Assembly: GCF_000235565.1 (NCBI RefSeq)
Contig: NC_017527.1
Span: forward strand, 1,922,001-1,986,000
From: Methanothrix harundinacea 6Ac
GTDB taxonomy: Archaea > Halobacteriota > Methanosarcinia > Methanotrichales > Methanotrichaceae
DNA length: 64,000 nucleotides
Direction of reading: 5' to 3'
Made by a program: the position numbers and the translations under genes. Under the pieces are notes generated by a model. The model was not told where the DNA came from. It made no database searches and saw only the letters and a program-made list of their open reading frames with translations. Shown here one piece after another: positions 28,137-37,060 of the stretch (positions within the stretch are counted from its first letter, which is position 1; each line of letters begins with the position of its first letter).

Positions 28137-29651
28137 ATGAGCCATAAGAAAGCCGCTGTCATATTTCCTCACCACCTCTATAGAGATCATCCGTCCCTCC
28201 GGGACCCGGAGCTCTCGACGGTCTTCCTGGTGGAGGAGGCTCGGTTCTTCACCGATTTCAACTTCAATAAGAAGAAGCTCGTCCTCCACAGAGCCTCCAT
28301 GAGGGGCTACCAGGAGCTGCTTTTGGAGAGGGGGCTTGAGGTGGAGTACCTGGAGAAGAGGCGGAAGGAGGCCCTTCCGGCCCTCTTTTCAGCCCTCCAC
28401 GAGAGCGGTATCGGGATCGTGCGGACGGCCGAGATCATCGACCACCCCCTTGAAGCATCCTTCTTCAAGGGGCTGGAGGCGAAGGGGATCAGGATCGAGG
28501 TAGACGACTCCCCGGGATTTCTGACCACCAGGGCCCTCGCCCACGACCTCCTCCGGGGGAGGGAGCGGATCTCCATGGCCTCCTTCTATCGGCGGCAGAG
28601 GCTGAGGCTGAAGGTCCTGGTGGAGGATGGAAGGCCCCTGGGCGGAAGGTGGAGCTTCGACCCCGAGAACCGGAGGCGCATCCCGAAGGAGGCCGAAATA
28701 CCGCCGCCGCCAGCCCTGGAAGAGAGCGGCATCGTCAGGGAGGCGAAGGAGTACGTAGAAGAGCGGTTCCCCGATAACCCCGGCTCCGTCGATGGGTTCA
28801 ACTTCCCCACCACCTTCAAAGAGGCGGAGCTCTGGCTCCAGGACTTCCTCGCTAGGAGGCTCGCCTCCTTCGGCGACTACGAGGACGCCATGAGACGAGA
28901 CGATCCCTTCCTCTTCCACTCCCTCCTCTCCTCCTCCCTCAACATAGGCCTCCTCACCCCTCGGGAGGTTCTGGATAGGACCCTCGCCCATGCATCAAAG
29001 GTCGAAGTCCCCATCAACTCCCTGGAGGGGTTCATCCGGCAGCTTATCGGCTGGCGCGAGTTCATGAGGGCGGCCTACCTGATCGAGGGGGATAGGGAGA
29101 GGAGATCTAACTTCTGGGGCCACCACGAGAAGATCCCGCCGGCGTTGTACAGCGGGACGACGGGGATTTCCCCTGTGGACCAGGTCGTCGGCCGGGCGAT
29201 CGATCACGCCTACGCCCATCACATCGAGAGGCTGATGGTCCTCGGAAGCTTCATGAACCTCTGCGAGATCGACCCCGCCGAGGTTTACAGGTGGTTTATG
29301 GAGATCTTCATCGACTCCTTTGACTGGGCGATGGTCCCCAACGTCTACGGGATGTCCACCTACGCCGACGGAGGGCTCATCACCACCAAGCCCTACATCA
29401 GCGGCTCCAGCTACCTCCGGAGGATGGGGGACTGGCCAAAGGGCGAGTGGGCCGAGATCTGGGACGGCCTCTTCTGGCGGTTCGTCCACCTCCACCGGGA
29501 CGTCTTCGCCGAGAACCCCAGGACTAGGGTCCTAGCCCACCAGCTCGATCGGATCGGCGAAGAGATGCTGGAGAGGCACCTGGAGGTGGCCGAGGAGTTC
29601 CTCCGCTCTTTCAGGGTGAGGGGATCTATCGTAGGAGTCGGGCCGGGATGA
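28137..29651 (+). CDS. cryptochrome/photolyase-related protein (COG3046 type) lacking Fe-S cysteines
   Basis: A 504-residue deoxyribodipyrimidine-photolyase-related protein. An N-terminal Rossmann domain (AVIFPHHLYRDHPSL) is followed by the helical FAD domain with YAHHIERLMVLGSFMNL, DPAEVYRWFMEIF, FDWAMVPNVYGMSTYADGG and TTKPYISGSSYL. Fe-S bacterial photolyases of this family carry four cluster cysteines. Here the expected CxxC region after RRMGDW is shortened and only one cysteine (NLCEIDP) is seen in the domain, so a 4Fe-4S cluster is unlikely. The frame is open upstream to 28035, but ATG 28137 follows GGGGGAAG and starts the fold. Divergent from the Cas4-like gene, suggesting a DNA repair setting. 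Confidence 0.85.
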   Translation: MSHKKAAVIFPHHLYRDHPSLRDPELSTVFLVEEARFFTDFNFNKKKLVLHRASMRGYQELLLERGLEVEYLEKRRKEALPALFSALHESGIGIVRTAEIIDHPLEASFFKGLEAKGIRIEVDDSPGFLTTRALAHDLLRGRERISMASFYRRQRLRLKVLVEDGRPLGGRWSFDPENRRRIPKEAEIPPPPALEESGIVREAKEYVEERFPDNPGSVDGFNFPTTFKEAELWLQDFLARRLASFGDYEDAMRRDDPFLFHSLLSSSLNIGLLTPREVLDRTLAHASKVEVPINSLEGFIRQLIGWREFMRAAYLIEGDRERRSNFWGHHEKIPPALYSGTTGISPVDQVVGRAIDHAYAHHIERLMVLGSFMNLCEIDPAEVYRWFMEIFIDSFDWAMVPNVYGMSTYADGGLITTKPYISGSSYLRRMGDWPKGEWAEIWDGLFWRFVHLHRDVFAENPRTRVLAHQLDRIGEEMLERHLEVAEEFLRSFRVRGSIVGVGPG

Positions 29652-29748
29652 TGAAGGTCTAAGCCGAAACGATGGTCCTCGGGTTTTATAAGATCCGAAA
29701 ACATTCATATAATTTGGATTCGAAGTTGGTAGGGATCTGGGGGTTATC

Positions 29749-32379
29749 ATGCTGAATATCGTCATCCAAGGTCGGGGCAGCCGGATCTGGTCTGGACTTT
29801 CGATCGCCGCCATATGGCTCATTGGGATCTCTCTTGCGGTCCCCGGAGGGTTGGAGGAGGAGGGCTCGGGCTACAGCCTCCCCCTATCCATGGACGAGGT
29901 CGAGAACTTCGATAGCTTCTCTTCCAGGGTGCCCCTGAGCGAGGCGGCTATAATGAGGCTTGAGAGGAACGGATTTGTGGTAATCGTCGACCCCTTCTCC
30001 CCGGTCCGAGAGGAGGTCAACCCCATCTACAGGATCCTCAAAAACCACGACCTTCCGATCTTTGTAACCTCCGACTCCCTCCTCCATACTTACCACCTCC
30101 AGTTCGGCGAGACCCTGAGGATGGTCGAGGAGGAGGAGTTCTACGACGACCTGTGGACTCTGACCGAAGAGATGCTCGTTCGGGCGGAGGCCGACCACGA
30201 GGCCTCCTCCGGCCTCGCGAGGGAGGCGGCCAGGAGGAACGTCGCCTTCTTCTCGACGGCCCTCAGCCTCCTCGCGCCGAAGGAGGATCAGCTCTGCTCC
30301 GGCGGCCCCCAGGACTGCGATGAGGGTCGCTTTGCTGGGACGTACCCCTACTTCACCCCGGAGGAGCTGGAGGCGAAGAGCTTCGAGGTGCCACCAGCCG
30401 TCAGGGAGGTGGTCGAGGCCGAGCTCGACCTCATATACGGCCAGGCCGGGTCTGCGACGTCCCCGATATTCGGCTATGACGAGGACTACTCCCAGTACCG
30501 TCCCCGGGGACACTACACCCGGTCCGAGAGGCTGAAGAACTACTTCATGGCGATGACCTGGTACGGGAGGATGAGCTTCCTCCTCAAGGGGTGCGAAGGC
30601 GGCTGCCTCGTCTCCGAGGAGGAGGCGAGGGTCCAGACCCTGGCGGCGGCTATGATCGCCCAGGACCTCCTGGAAGACCCCGACACCAAGGAGCTCTGGG
30701 ACCGGATCAGCCGAGTCACCTCATTTTACGTCGGCTACTCCGACGACCTGGGGCCGTACCAGTACCGCGAGGCGATCGACGCCCTCTTCGGCCCGGCGGC
30801 CGAGGCCCGAGACCTCTCGGAGGAAGAGTTGAGCATCCTCAAGGCGGAGCTGGCTTCCTACAGCCCCCCCAGGATATACGGCGGGACCGGCTCGGATAGT
30901 CCGGCCTGCATCATCCAACCTCCCTTCACCCCGGAGGAGGCCGACCTCTGCCTCGCCGCCACCGCCGGATTCCGGCTGATGGGGCAGAGGTTCGTCCCCG
31001 ACTCCTACGCCTTCACGAGGCTGGTATTTCCTGCCGTCGGAGGCTACACCGGCGAGGGCGAGGCCTTCACCCTCGGCCCCTACGGCCGCTCCTTCCCGAG
31101 GGGCCTCGACCTGATGGCGGTCCTAGGCTCAGAGAGGGCCGACGAGATCCTGGTGGCGCTCGAGGACTCAAGCTACGCCAACTACTCCGCCCGGCGGGCG
31201 GAGCTCGGAGAGGAGTTCTTCTCCATCTCCGAGGAGGAGTGGCAGAGGAACCTCTACTGGTCGTGGCTCTTCGCCCTGAGGCCGCTCCTCCAGGAGCCCG
31301 AAGCCGGAGCACCAGCCTTCATGCAGACGACCGCCTGGCAGGATCGGAGTCTGACGACGGCCCTCGCCTCCTGGACGGAGCTCCGCCACGATACGATCCT
31401 CTACGCGAAAGAGAGCTACACCTTCGTAGCCAGCGGTCTTCCCCCCGAGGAGATGGTGGCGGAGGCGGGATACGTCGAGCCGGTCCCAGAGGTCTATAGA
31501 AGGCTCCGGGACCTCTCCCGGATGAGCCGCCAGGTGCTGGAGGAGGAGGGGCTCCTCGACGAGCCGTCTCGAGGCCGCCTCATGAGCCTGGAGGCGACCC
31601 TGGAGAGGCTTGAGGAGATCTCAGAGGCGGAGCTGGCGGGAAGGAAGCTGACCGATGGCGACCTCCGGTTCATCCGGGATATAGGCGAGAGGCTCGACGA
31701 GGCCCTCCTGGGGGTGGACGAGAGGTCGAAGAAGACGACGATCGTCGCCGACGTCCATACTGACCCCAACACCGATATGGTCCTGGAGGAGGCGGTAGGA
31801 TACGTGAGGATGATGGTCGTCGCCTGCCATCGGCCCGATGGGGGGGTCTTCCTCGCGGCGGGGCCGGTCTACAGCTACTACGAGTTTTTGCAGCCCGCCT
31901 CGGAGAGGCTCACCGACGAGGGCTGGCGGGAGATCCTGGCCGGAGACCCTCCCCAGGATCCGGAGTGGACGGCGAGCTTCGCCGACTTTCTCCCCTTATT
32001 CGTTCTGAAGGCGAAGGATGAGGGGAGAATGATCGAAGGCGAAGACGCGGATGAAGGCGTAGACGGCCTGGCCTCCGATGAAGCCGGCCCGGAGGGCGAA
32101 CCCGGAGCAGAAACGGCCCTGGGCGCCGTCATCCGCCTCGAGGAGTTCGAGGTGAGGATCGGCTGGAACCTCTCGGAGGGGTGGTACGCCGACTGCTCCA
32201 TCACCCTCCGAAACTCCGGGGACGCCGAAGGGACCGCCAATGTCCTCCTGGAGGACGGCGAGGGGAAGCTCCTCCGGGAGCTGAAGATTCCGGTACCCCC
32301 CAACTCCACCGTCACCGAGCGGGCGAAGGTGGACATATCCGGGAGGGGCCGGGAGGTGAACTCGATACTGGTGGGGTGA
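29749..32379 (+). CDS. secreted or membrane-anchored DUF3160 protein
   Basis: An 876-residue exported protein with one N-terminal hydrophobic segment (about residues 13-31). The bulk is a DUF3160 domain, recognised by GFVVIV..FSPV, LPIFVTSDSLLHTYHLQFGETLRM and RLKNYFMAMTWYGRMSFLL. Late blocks include LPPEEMVAEAGYVEPVPEVYRRL and IVADVHTDPNTDMVLEEAVGYV. The C-terminal 75 residues (WNLSEGWYADCSITLRNSG) resemble a CARDB-like beta sandwich. The family is widespread in archaeal and bacterial surface proteins without assigned function. ATG 29749 follows GGGGG. Confidence 0.8.
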   Translation: MLNIVIQGRGSRIWSGLSIAAIWLIGISLAVPGGLEEEGSGYSLPLSMDEVENFDSFSSRVPLSEAAIMRLERNGFVVIVDPFSPVREEVNPIYRILKNHDLPIFVTSDSLLHTYHLQFGETLRMVEEEEFYDDLWTLTEEMLVRAEADHEASSGLAREAARRNVAFFSTALSLLAPKEDQLCSGGPQDCDEGRFAGTYPYFTPEELEAKSFEVPPAVREVVEAELDLIYGQAGSATSPIFGYDEDYSQYRPRGHYTRSERLKNYFMAMTWYGRMSFLLKGCEGGCLVSEEEARVQTLAAAMIAQDLLEDPDTKELWDRISRVTSFYVGYSDDLGPYQYREAIDALFGPAAEARDLSEEELSILKAELASYSPPRIYGGTGSDSPACIIQPPFTPEEADLCLAATAGFRLMGQRFVPDSYAFTRLVFPAVGGYTGEGEAFTLGPYGRSFPRGLDLMAVLGSERADEILVALEDSSYANYSARRAELGEEFFSISEEEWQRNLYWSWLFALRPLLQEPEAGAPAFMQTTAWQDRSLTTALASWTELRHDTILYAKESYTFVASGLPPEEMVAEAGYVEPVPEVYRRLRDLSRMSRQVLEEEGLLDEPSRGRLMSLEATLERLEEISEAELAGRKLTDGDLRFIRDIGERLDEALLGVDERSKKTTIVADVHTDPNTDMVLEEAVGYVRMMVVACHRPDGGVFLAAGPVYSYYEFLQPASERLTDEGWREILAGDPPQDPEWTASFADFLPLFVLKAKDEGRMIEGEDADEGVDGLASDEAGPEGEPGAETALGAVIRLEEFEVRIGWNLSEGWYADCSITLRNSGDAEGTANVLLEDGEGKLLRELKIPVPPNSTVTERAKVDISGRGREVNSILVG

Positions 32380-32473
32380 AGGGCGCCTTCGATCCACCCA
32401 CCACCAGAGGGGAGCCGATGGGTCGATCGACCCCGCCGAGGGGGTGACACCCCTCCATCGAAGGCCGATCTCC

Positions 32474-34405
32474 TTATGAGGGGCCGACCTCCGCCGGCGG
32501 CTTTTGGGCCTGGGCCTCCTCGACCACCACCTCCCTGTAGACGTAGAACCTGAGAGGATCCTCAGGGGTGACATCGTTCTGGTTTGCGGTCTTAACCCTG
32601 ATATCTCCCATCAGGGCGGCGTCCGAGTTCTTGTAGAGGCCGATCTTGTTCTTTTCGTTGTTCATCGTTATGCTCATGGCCGTGGGGTCCACCATCTGTA
32701 CCTTCATCCTGTCGAAGGTCGTCCCCACCTTGATATCGATCGGCGAATCGGAGATCTGCCATATCCCGTTGACGATGACCATGGCCTGGTCAGGGTTGCT
32801 GAAAGCGTCTTTGAAGTGGACGGCTATGACGACGACGTCTTCGGCTCCGTTCAGGGTCATTTTGTAGGTGTAGGTCTTCTCCTGGATGGTGGCGCCGTCC
32901 TTGGAGGGCTCGACCGTCCCAACGTCGATCGTCTCGCCGTTCTTTTGGAGTTCGAGGCTGACGATCTTGGTCCTCTGATCTATCGCCTTGACGGAGAGCT
33001 CGTACCCTTCGGCGAGCTTCAGGGGGCGGCTTGAGGTGAGGGTGATCTCCGAGTCGTCGCTTATGAGCACTCGGCTGATAAGGTCCTCGGCGATCAGGTT
33101 GGGGTCACTGGATTCGTAGTATAGGGGGGCGTCATAAGGAGAGCCTTCAGCGTAGCCTGCAAAGTGCTCCTCCCCGAGGAAGCCTATCGTCCAATAGCTT
33201 CCCCAAGTTTCGAAGTCGAAATCCTTCGACTGGGCCGACGTCGTGTAGACGACGCCATCGGGCTCCTCAAGGGAGTTCCCTTGGATTGTCGTGGTCAGTG
33301 CCTCGGTCCCGAGGTTGTTGTCGACGTCGTAGTAGAACCCGGCGAAGTTGGAGCTCTCCCATGTGGTCACCCCTCCGTCGATGACCTCGGAGACGCTTCC
33401 TCTGATCTCGTACCTTCCAGGGCGGGTGATCTCTTTGAAGACGTAGAATCTCATGGGCTCTTCAGCTGTGATATCGTACTGGTCAGCGGTCCTGATCCAG
33501 AGCTCCTCCATCAGAGGGATCTCCTTGTTCTTGCTGAGGACTATCCGATTGTCCTCGTTATCCATGGAGATCCGCATGGATTCTGCATCCACCGAGCTTA
33601 TTCTCATCTTGCCGAAGGATGAGCCCTCTCCGATGCTGACGGCTTCGTCGGAGATCTGCCATATGCCGTTTACTATGGCGGCGTCCTGGAGGCCGCCCTC
33701 TGTCCCGTGGAAGACCGGCCCCTTGAAGTGGACGGCGATCACCACAACCCCTCGCGAAATTCCGAGATCTCTGGTGTAGATATAGGTCTTATCGGCGATG
33801 GTGGCGCCGTCCTTCGACGGGGCTATCAGATTGGAGTCGACGACCTCCCCGTCTTTGCTCAGCTCAAGCCAGATGGACCCGTAGGCGTCGATTCCTTTGA
33901 TCCCCAGCTCATAGCCCTCAGCGAGCCGGAGGGGAGCTTCTTTTGTGATGGTCCTCTCCTGGTCGTCGTCGATGAGGATCTTCGATAGCTCCTCTCCGGC
34001 CATCAGGTTGTCGTCCCTTGATCTGTCATAGAGGTAAGGCTGGCGCCAGTCATCGTACCTCTCCCCGGCGTATCCTGCGAACTGCTCCTCTCCCAAAAAG
34101 GAGATTTTATAGTACATACCCCAATCCTCGAAATCGAAGTCGGAGAGCTGGGCCGTCGTTTCGTAGACGACCCCCATCGGCTCGTCGAGGGAGCTGCCGG
34201 TGATCGTCAGGGTCAGCCTCTCATTGCAGATGTTATCGTCGGCGTCGTAGCTGAAACCCGGAAAGTTCTGGGGGTCCCAAGTATAAGTCGCGCCGTCGTA
34301 GGCCACTGCCACGGAGCCTCGAAGCTCGACCCTTTCGGCGGCGGTTCCGGAGGTTGCAGTGGCGAGGAAAAGAAGGATGATGAGGGCGAATATGGGGGTT
34401 CTCAT
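32474..34405 (-). CDS. S-layer protein with tandem duplicated Methanosarcinales S-layer domains
   Basis: About 643 residues: a signal peptide (ends SGTAAE) and two tandem copies of the methanogen S-layer domain. Matching blocks are RGSVAVAYDGATYTWDPQNF / RGSVSEVIDGGVTTWESSNF, KISFLGEEQFAGYAG / TIGFLGEEHFAGYAE, and APSKDGATIADKTYIYT / EPSKDGATIQEKTYTYK. Each copy ends DPLRFYVYREV-like. No C-terminal anchor is visible; it stops after a short Pro/Gln tail. A TTG at 34414 opens the frame, but ATG 34405 is preferred. A TATA box sits about 26 bases upstream, so the mRNA is probably leaderless. Role: cell-surface lattice or accessory surface protein. Confidence 0.9.
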   Translation of the reverse strand: MRTPIFALIILLFLATATSGTAAERVELRGSVAVAYDGATYTWDPQNFPGFSYDADDNICNERLTLTITGSSLDEPMGVVYETTAQLSDFDFEDWGMYYKISFLGEEQFAGYAGERYDDWRQPYLYDRSRDDNLMAGEELSKILIDDDQERTITKEAPLRLAEGYELGIKGIDAYGSIWLELSKDGEVVDSNLIAPSKDGATIADKTYIYTRDLGISRGVVVIAVHFKGPVFHGTEGGLQDAAIVNGIWQISDEAVSIGEGSSFGKMRISSVDAESMRISMDNEDNRIVLSKNKEIPLMEELWIRTADQYDITAEEPMRFYVFKEITRPGRYEIRGSVSEVIDGGVTTWESSNFAGFYYDVDNNLGTEALTTTIQGNSLEEPDGVVYTTSAQSKDFDFETWGSYWTIGFLGEEHFAGYAEGSPYDAPLYYESSDPNLIAEDLISRVLISDDSEITLTSSRPLKLAEGYELSVKAIDQRTKIVSLELQKNGETIDVGTVEPSKDGATIQEKTYTYKMTLNGAEDVVVIAVHFKDAFSNPDQAMVIVNGIWQISDSPIDIKVGTTFDRMKVQMVDPTAMSITMNNEKNKIGLYKNSDAALMGDIRVKTANQNDVTPEDPLRFYVYREVVVEEAQAQKPPAEVGPS

Positions 34406-34426
34406 GGTAAACAATCTCTTTTTTTA

Positions 34427-34436
34427 GCTATAAAAG
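34427..34436 (-). promoter_or_regulatory. TATA box of the S-layer gene (leaderless)
   Basis: CTTTTATAGC on the minus strand, about 26 bases from the ATG at 34405; only a weak purine run precedes the ATG. Confidence 0.6.
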
Positions 34437-34571
34437 AGATTCGTCGTCGGTCACCCTGAGAGCCCCAAATTCTGTCGATCAGGGCTAATGGCATCTCATC
34501 AGGACAAACTCCTTAAATCCCAATAAGCCGATGTTATCCAAGTCAAGCTTCTCTCAGGGTGTAAATAGATC

Positions 34572-35456
34572 ATGAAACGAAAATGGCAGCACGACAGGGG
34601 ACTGGAGGCTAGGATGCTCTTCACCATTCTCCTCCTCTTCCTCGTCTACATGGCCTTCCTGGCCATCCTGGCATACCAGGGGGCGGGAATGGTGACGATG
34701 CTCGCCTTCGTCATCATTTTTATGCTGGTTCAGTACTTCTTCTCCGACAGGCTCGTCCTCAAGAGCATGGGCGCAAAGATCGTATCCGAGAGGGACGAGC
34801 CCCAGCTTCACCAGATGATCACGAGGCTCTGCGCTCTGGCGGACCTGCCGAAGCCCCGGATAGCCGTCGTCAACACCTCGATGCCGAACGCCTTCGCCAC
34901 CGGCAGGAGCCCGGGAAACGCGGTGGTGGCGGTGACCACCGGGATCATGCGGCAGCTCAACCCGGCGGAGCTGGAGGCGGTCCTGGCCCACGAGCTGACC
35001 CACGTCAAGAACCGGGACGTGATGGTGATGACGATCGCAAGCTTCCTCTCTACAGTGGCCTTCTTCATCGTCAGGTACTCCCTCTACTTCGGCGGCGGCG
35101 GCTCCAGCAGGAACAAGGGAGGGATCTGGGTCGCCTTCTTCGCCTCCGTCGTCGTCTGGATCGCCAGCAGTTTGTTGATCAGAGCCCTCTCGCGGTACAG
35201 GGAGTTCGCCGCCGACCGGGGTGCCGCCGTCATCACCGGCCAGCCCTCGAACCTCGCCTCGGCGCTGATGAAGATCAGCGGGGTGATGCCCCGGATACCG
35301 AAGGAAGACCTCCGGAGGGCGGAGGGTATGAACGCCTTCTTCATCATCCCCGCCGTCTCCAGCTCGTCGCTGATGAAACTCTTATCCACCCATCCCCCCG
35401 TGGAGAAGAGGTTAGCAGCCCTCCAGGGGATGGAGCAGGAGATGGGGGCGGCATGA
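34572..35456 (+). CDS. htpX: HtpX-type M48 membrane metalloprotease
   Basis: A 294-residue zinc endopeptidase of the cytoplasmic membrane. Two N-terminal helices (about 15-58) precede the zinc motif HELTH at residues 140-144. Two more helices (about 155-205) and the third-ligand region REFAADRGAA follow, then HPPVEKRL near the end. HtpX degrades misfolded membrane proteins. It is followed 76 bases later by pspAB, and convergent pspA-pspAA genes lie about 1.3 kb on, so the four form one envelope-stress locus. Confidence 0.94.
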   Translation: MKRKWQHDRGLEARMLFTILLLFLVYMAFLAILAYQGAGMVTMLAFVIIFMLVQYFFSDRLVLKSMGAKIVSERDEPQLHQMITRLCALADLPKPRIAVVNTSMPNAFATGRSPGNAVVAVTTGIMRQLNPAELEAVLAHELTHVKNRDVMVMTIASFLSTVAFFIVRYSLYFGGGGSSRNKGGIWVAFFASVVVWIASSLLIRALSRYREFAADRGAAVITGQPSNLASALMKISGVMPRIPKEDLRRAEGMNAFFIIPAVSSSSLMKLLSTHPPVEKRLAALQGMEQEMGAA

Positions 35457-35532
35457 GACGGACGGGGGCCGAAGCGGAGAGGATCTCTATCGAGGGTTCT
35501 GATCGAGCCGCCGAGAGGGGGATGAAGAAGGC

Positions 35533-36105
35533 ATGAGGCTCAAGATCCTCGACGCAATCCTCGGAAAGAGCACGCTGCCGAAGTCGAAGCTCGATCGCCT
35601 CTTCGCCATGGCCACCGCCAGGATCACCCTGGAGGCGAGCCTCGGCCTAGCCCCTTCGGGCTCTGCGGGGATCTGCCTCAGGCCGATCGACTCCTCGAGG
35701 TACGAGGCGGCCCGGTCCGAGATCGAGGCTCTCCTCCATTACAGCGGCCAGGAGACGGGGACGACCTCCAGGATCGAGATGGACGAGTACCGGTACCTGT
35801 GGGTAGTTCTGGAGGACCGGGACTTCGACGACCTGGTGGCGACAGTCCACCTGGTGAGCACGACGATGACCGACCACGGCCTCGGCGAGCAGCTCCTATG
35901 CGCCCTCTACAGCTTTATTGGGAAAAACGGTCCCGTCTACTGGATATACAGCTTCAAGGGCGGGGCCTACTACCCCTTCGCCCCCAAAAAGGGGCATGAT
36001 AGGGACAACGCCCTGGAGTTCCGGCTCAGGTCGGTGATGGAGCCGGAGCTGCCGATAGAGAAGGACCTGGAGAAGTGGTATCCCCTCTGGGGGATACCCA
36101 TATAG
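35533..36105 (+). CDS. pspAB: PspA-associated protein PspAB
   Basis: A 190-residue soluble protein matching PspAB, a partner of PspA and HtpX in archaea and actinobacteria. Characteristic segments are the start LKILDAILGKSTLPKSKLDRLFAM, GICLRPIDSSRYE, EYRYLWVVLEDRDFDDLV and YSFKGGAYYPFAP. The biochemical role is unknown. GAGAGGGGG precedes the ATG. Same strand and close to htpX, implying co-transcription. Confidence 0.88.
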   Translation: MRLKILDAILGKSTLPKSKLDRLFAMATARITLEASLGLAPSGSAGICLRPIDSSRYEAARSEIEALLHYSGQETGTTSRIEMDEYRYLWVVLEDRDFDDLVATVHLVSTTMTDHGLGEQLLCALYSFIGKNGPVYWIYSFKGGAYYPFAPKKGHDRDNALEFRLRSVMEPELPIEKDLEKWYPLWGIPI

Positions 36106-36781
36106 AGTGGTACAACTTTAAGAGATAAACAGATTTGTCGCTCCACTTAAGGTCAAATTTTGGGGGCTTCAAGGAGTAATAGTTAAAAATTATAGGGCAA
36201 GTTTCCTATGAATAAGAACCGGTCATTTGCAGAATTTACATCCAATGTAGTCGCTTACCAGAAATGCTCTGACCGAGGTCATTGTAATACCCATCGTCTG
36301 GACCGGATCGGCGTGCTGGATCGGCCATTCTGACGGATCCCCTGGTTGACGTCGTTATGGTCTCCCACGACTACAGCAGCGTTGGCGGCGCTCTGGGTTA
36401 CGTGGTCTCCCTGGGGAGCCAGCTAATTTTAGAAGGGAGTGGCCAGGAGAGAGCAATGAAGGGGGATAATTGTTGTGACCTCTCCTGACCGCAGGACAGA
36501 TCATCGGAGATGAATGGTTTACTGCCCTACGGACGATAGACTGTACGACCTCCCAGAAAAGCCAGAACCTCGCAGAGCGAAAGTAATCCGAGAGACGCCT
36601 CCAGCCAAATCCTCCTTCGATGGAAATGAAGACGAAGAAGGCTTCATTCAAACCATTGCGATGAGAGCCCCCACAGTTCGAGTTCGAAACGAGAGGCATC
36701 CCCCATCTCTGAAATTGGAGCCTTCTTAGAAAAAATATGGCCGCCTGGGGGGGCGGGGGGCGCCCCTATCACCCCGCCGGC
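36106..36781. other. 676-bp gene-free stretch between the two halves of the Psp locus
   Basis: Neither strand holds a convincing gene. Frames at 36355-36699 (minus), 36514-36729 (plus) and a 42-codon plus frame at 36208-36336 show no signal peptide, family motif or clean ribosome binding site. Base composition is more even than in neighbouring genes. It may be a decayed insertion or the merged 3' regions of the convergent transcripts. A C/G-rich run lies near 36745-36775, just beyond the pspAA stop. Confidence 0.5.
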
Positions 36782-37060
36782 TCAATCCTCGATCAGGCCA
36801 GAGCCCCTGAAGACCCTCGCCGCCTCCGCCAGGGTGAGGTCTCCGGGGGGGACGATCACCTCCGACTCGACGATCTCCTTGGGGTCCAGAGGCTCCCCTT
36901 TCGCCTTGATCGTGGCAATCAGCCTCGACAGCTCCTCCTTAAGACCAGCTTCGTCCTCCTTCGCGACGCGTTCGACGATGTTGTTGTCGATGACGTTGAG
37001 GTCGTCGAGGAGGGCGGACGATATCCGGTACTGCCCCTCCCCCATGATCCTGATGATCAT
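36782..37060 (-). CDS. pspAA: PspA-associated protein PspAA
   Basis: A 92-residue protein of the PspAA type. MIIRIMGEGQYRISSALLDDLNVIDNNIVERV is the conserved core and VPPGDLTLAEAARVFRGSGLI the conserved end. It is found next to PspA in archaea and actinobacteria and is thought to modulate PspA. Its ATG overlaps the PspA stop (ATGA), with GGAGGAAGGGAG upstream, so synthesis is coupled. Confidence 0.9.
   Translation of the reverse strand: MIIRIMGEGQYRISSALLDDLNVIDNNIVERVAKEDEAGLKEELSRLIATIKAKGEPLDPKEIVESEVIVPPGDLTLAEAARVFRGSGLIED

Noticed and set aside
36355-36699. 114-codon reverse frame in the Psp gap
   Set aside because: No signal, motif or ribosome binding site; might be a relic but cannot be supported.
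36514-36729. 71-codon forward frame in the Psp gap
   Set aside because: No recognisable features and it overlaps the opposite weak frame.
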